Of a stretch of DNA of 8,549 nucleotides, positions 7,198 through 8,549 are shown one piece after another. Location: the NCBI GenBank assembly GCA_025455225.1, contig JALOMY010000177.1, forward strand, positions 1 through 8,549. Direction: 5' to 3'. The translations under genes and the position numbers were made by a program. The notes below the pieces were generated by a model. The model saw nothing but the letters and a program-made list of their open reading frames with translations, was not told the origin of the DNA and did not search any database. This DNA comes from Cyclobacteriaceae bacterium (GTDB lineage: Bacteria > Bacteroidota > Bacteroidia > Cytophagales > Cyclobacteriaceae). Position 1 is the stretch's first letter. Every line of letters begins with the position of its first letter.

Positions 7198-8549
7198 TTA
7201 CTTAAGCTTACGCGATTCGTCCATGGCTTTTTTCTGCTTTTCAAGAACAGCCTGATCGCCTACCAGCACCATGGTCATGTCTTCATACTTCAAATGGTCT
7301 TTGGTAATCTGCATTACCTTTTCAGGCGTAACTGCGTAAATGTTCTTTACCCGGTTGGTCAGGTAATCATCGCTGAGTCCATGCAGGTCCAGGAAGTTTA
7401 ACTGGCCGATAATTCCGCCCGGGGTTGAATTTTGCAATACAAATATTCCGGCTTCATATTTCTGAATTCCTTCCAATTCTTCTTTTGACGGAGGTTCCGT
7501 TTGTAAACGCTTGATTTCTTTGGCAATCTCCTGGAGCGAAGCACCCGTATGTTCCGTAGTTACGTCTGCTTCTTCAAACCAGACGGCTACACCCTTCCTG
7601 CTCTGGATGGTACTGAAAGGTGAATAGGTATAGCCCTTATCTTCACGAATGTTGCTGGTGATGCGCGAACCGAATGAACCTCCCAGCAAGGAATTGGTAA
7701 CCGATAAAGCTACATAATCCGGATCGTTGGGTGTGAGCACCGGTAACCCTACCATGATGGTGGTTTGCGGTGCATCCTTTCTGTCAAGAGTTGCAATCTG
7801 GTTGGTACGCATCGGCTGAGCCGGTGGAAAACTTACTTCCGGACCGGGTTTCCAGCTTGCAAATGCTTTTTCGATAGAGGCGCTTACTTTCGATTCATCA
7901 AACTTTCCGGCTACATACAAGACCGATCGTTTGGCTCCAAAATTTTTAGCGTAGAAATCCTTCACCATATCGAGGGTATAACTGCTGAGCATTTCATCCG
8001 TAGGATAATACCTTCCGTACGGATGGTTCGGATAAATGATCTCAAAGAATTTTTCAGTAGCCAACGCCTGGGGTTGCGTTTTTTGTACGGAAAGATCCCG
8101 CTTCATATCATTTTTCAGTCGTTCAAGTTCAGAAGCGGGGAAAGCAGGATTCATCACCAGATCGCTCATGATGGTGATCAAATCTCCGGCAAACTCGGTA
8201 AGCACTGAACCGTTAATGGTGGTTTGATCCATCCCGACAAATACATTCAACTCCCCTCCCATGGAAGCCACTTTGCGTGACATCGTTTTAAAATCCATGG
8301 AGGTTGTTCCTTCCTTCATCAACTTACCCGTTAGATCAGCAAGCCATACCTGGTTCGCTTCTTCATGGATATTGCCGGTTTTTATAATCAGGCTGATGGT
8401 CACTTTCGGTACAACACCGTAGGGTACCAGTGTTGCTTTCATTCCGTTCGCAAGTGTCTGGGTCTTTTTAGCCGGAAGTGCAAAATCTTTAGGCGTTCCG
8501 CCAGAAGGTGGCGTTTGCTTCTGCGACCAGGAAGCGGTACTGATGGAGA
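7198..8549 (-). CDS. M16 (insulinase-like) peptidase, non-catalytic subunit type, 5' end outside the window
   Basis: The frame is open from the stop at 7198-7200 to the right edge, so the protein is cut at its N-terminus. ATG 8442 is internal, because the 35 codons upstream of it are coding and include FALPAKKTQTLANG, the usual lead-in to an M16 domain. Numbering from that methionine, LADLTGKLMKEGT (34-46) stands where active members have the zinc motif HxxEH, so both histidines and the glutamate are missing. The C-terminal half keeps LLGGSFGSRITSNIREDKGYTYS (split as 252-262 and 263-274), with Arg266 and Tyr271/Tyr273 forming the substrate-binding element typical of the non-catalytic partner. 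Heterodimeric M16B enzymes pair such a subunit with an HxxEH subunit, usually from the adjacent upstream gene, which here would lie beyond base 8549. The visible start SISTASWSQKQTPP suggests a secretion signal just outside the window, so action is probably periplasmic. The gene ends at a strong terminator. Confidence 0.9.
   Translation of the reverse strand, partial: SISTASWSQKQTPPSGGTPKDFALPAKKTQTLANGMKATLVPYGVVPKVTISLIIKTGNIHEEANQVWLADLTGKLMKEGTTSMDFKTMSRKVASMGGELNVFVGMDQTTINGSVLTEFAGDLITIMSDLVMNPAFPASELERLKNDMKRDLSVQKTQPQALATEKFFEIIYPNHPYGRYYPTDEMLSSYTLDMVKDFYAKNFGAKRSVLYVAGKFDESKVSASIEKAFASWKPGPEVSFPPAQPMRTNQIATLDRKDAPQTTIMVGLPVLTPNDPDYVALSVTNSLLGGSFGSRITSNIREDKGYTYSPFSTIQSRKGVAVWFEEADVTTEHTGASLQEIAKEIKRLQTEPPSKEELEGIQKYEAGIFVLQNSTPGGIIGQLNFLDLHGLSDDYLTNRVKNIYAVTPEKVMQITKDHLKYEDMTMVLVGDQAVLEKQKKAMDESRKLK

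Noticed and set aside
7765..8208. Plus-strand 147-residue open frame opposite the M16 gene
   Set aside because: The minus strand here encodes clear M16 sequence, and the plus-strand translation shows no family features.

Overview
The window looks like an ordinary stretch of a Bacteroidota chromosome, most likely from the Cytophagales side of the phylum. This is inferred from the gene families, from starts without Shine-Dalgarno sequences, and from the mix of exported proteins: a DUF885 lipoprotein, a BNR/Asp-box propeller protein, a leader-bearing hydroxypyruvate isomerase-like protein and an M16 peptidase subunit. No phage, insertion sequence, CRISPR array, rRNA or tRNA is visible.

Layout. 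Bases 1-39 may hold the last codons of a plus-strand gene, followed by a short convergent spacer with a small hairpin. Bases 160-1968 (minus strand) encode a DUF885 zinc-metallopeptidase-like lipoprotein. A divergent spacer of about 210 bases follows. Bases 2181-2535 (plus) are a DUF1801 gene broken by an exact 22-bp tandem duplication. Bases 2594-2989 (plus) encode a small four-helix membrane protein. Bases 3097-6243 and 6270-7139 (plus, 26 bases apart) form a likely two-gene operon: a 1048-residue secreted BNR/VPS10-like propeller protein and a 289-residue hydroxypyruvate isomerase-like TIM barrel. A bidirectional intrinsic terminator at 7138-7179 separates this pair from the convergent M16 peptidase-like gene (minus), which runs off the right edge.

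Functionally, four of the six recognisable genes appear to act in the cell envelope or outside the cell. The DUF885 protein has an intact HExxxGH-type metal site. The M16 protein lacks the HxxEH zinc motif but keeps the arginine/tyrosine element of the non-catalytic subunit, so a catalytic partner gene is expected just beyond base 8549. The propeller/isomerase pair could be co-expressed, but no shared pathway can be read from the sequence.

I found no new multi-gene system. The best signals are small: the 22-bp duplication that knocks the DUF1801 gene out of frame, and the arginine-histidine pair where a twin arginine would be expected in the leader of the isomerase-like protein.
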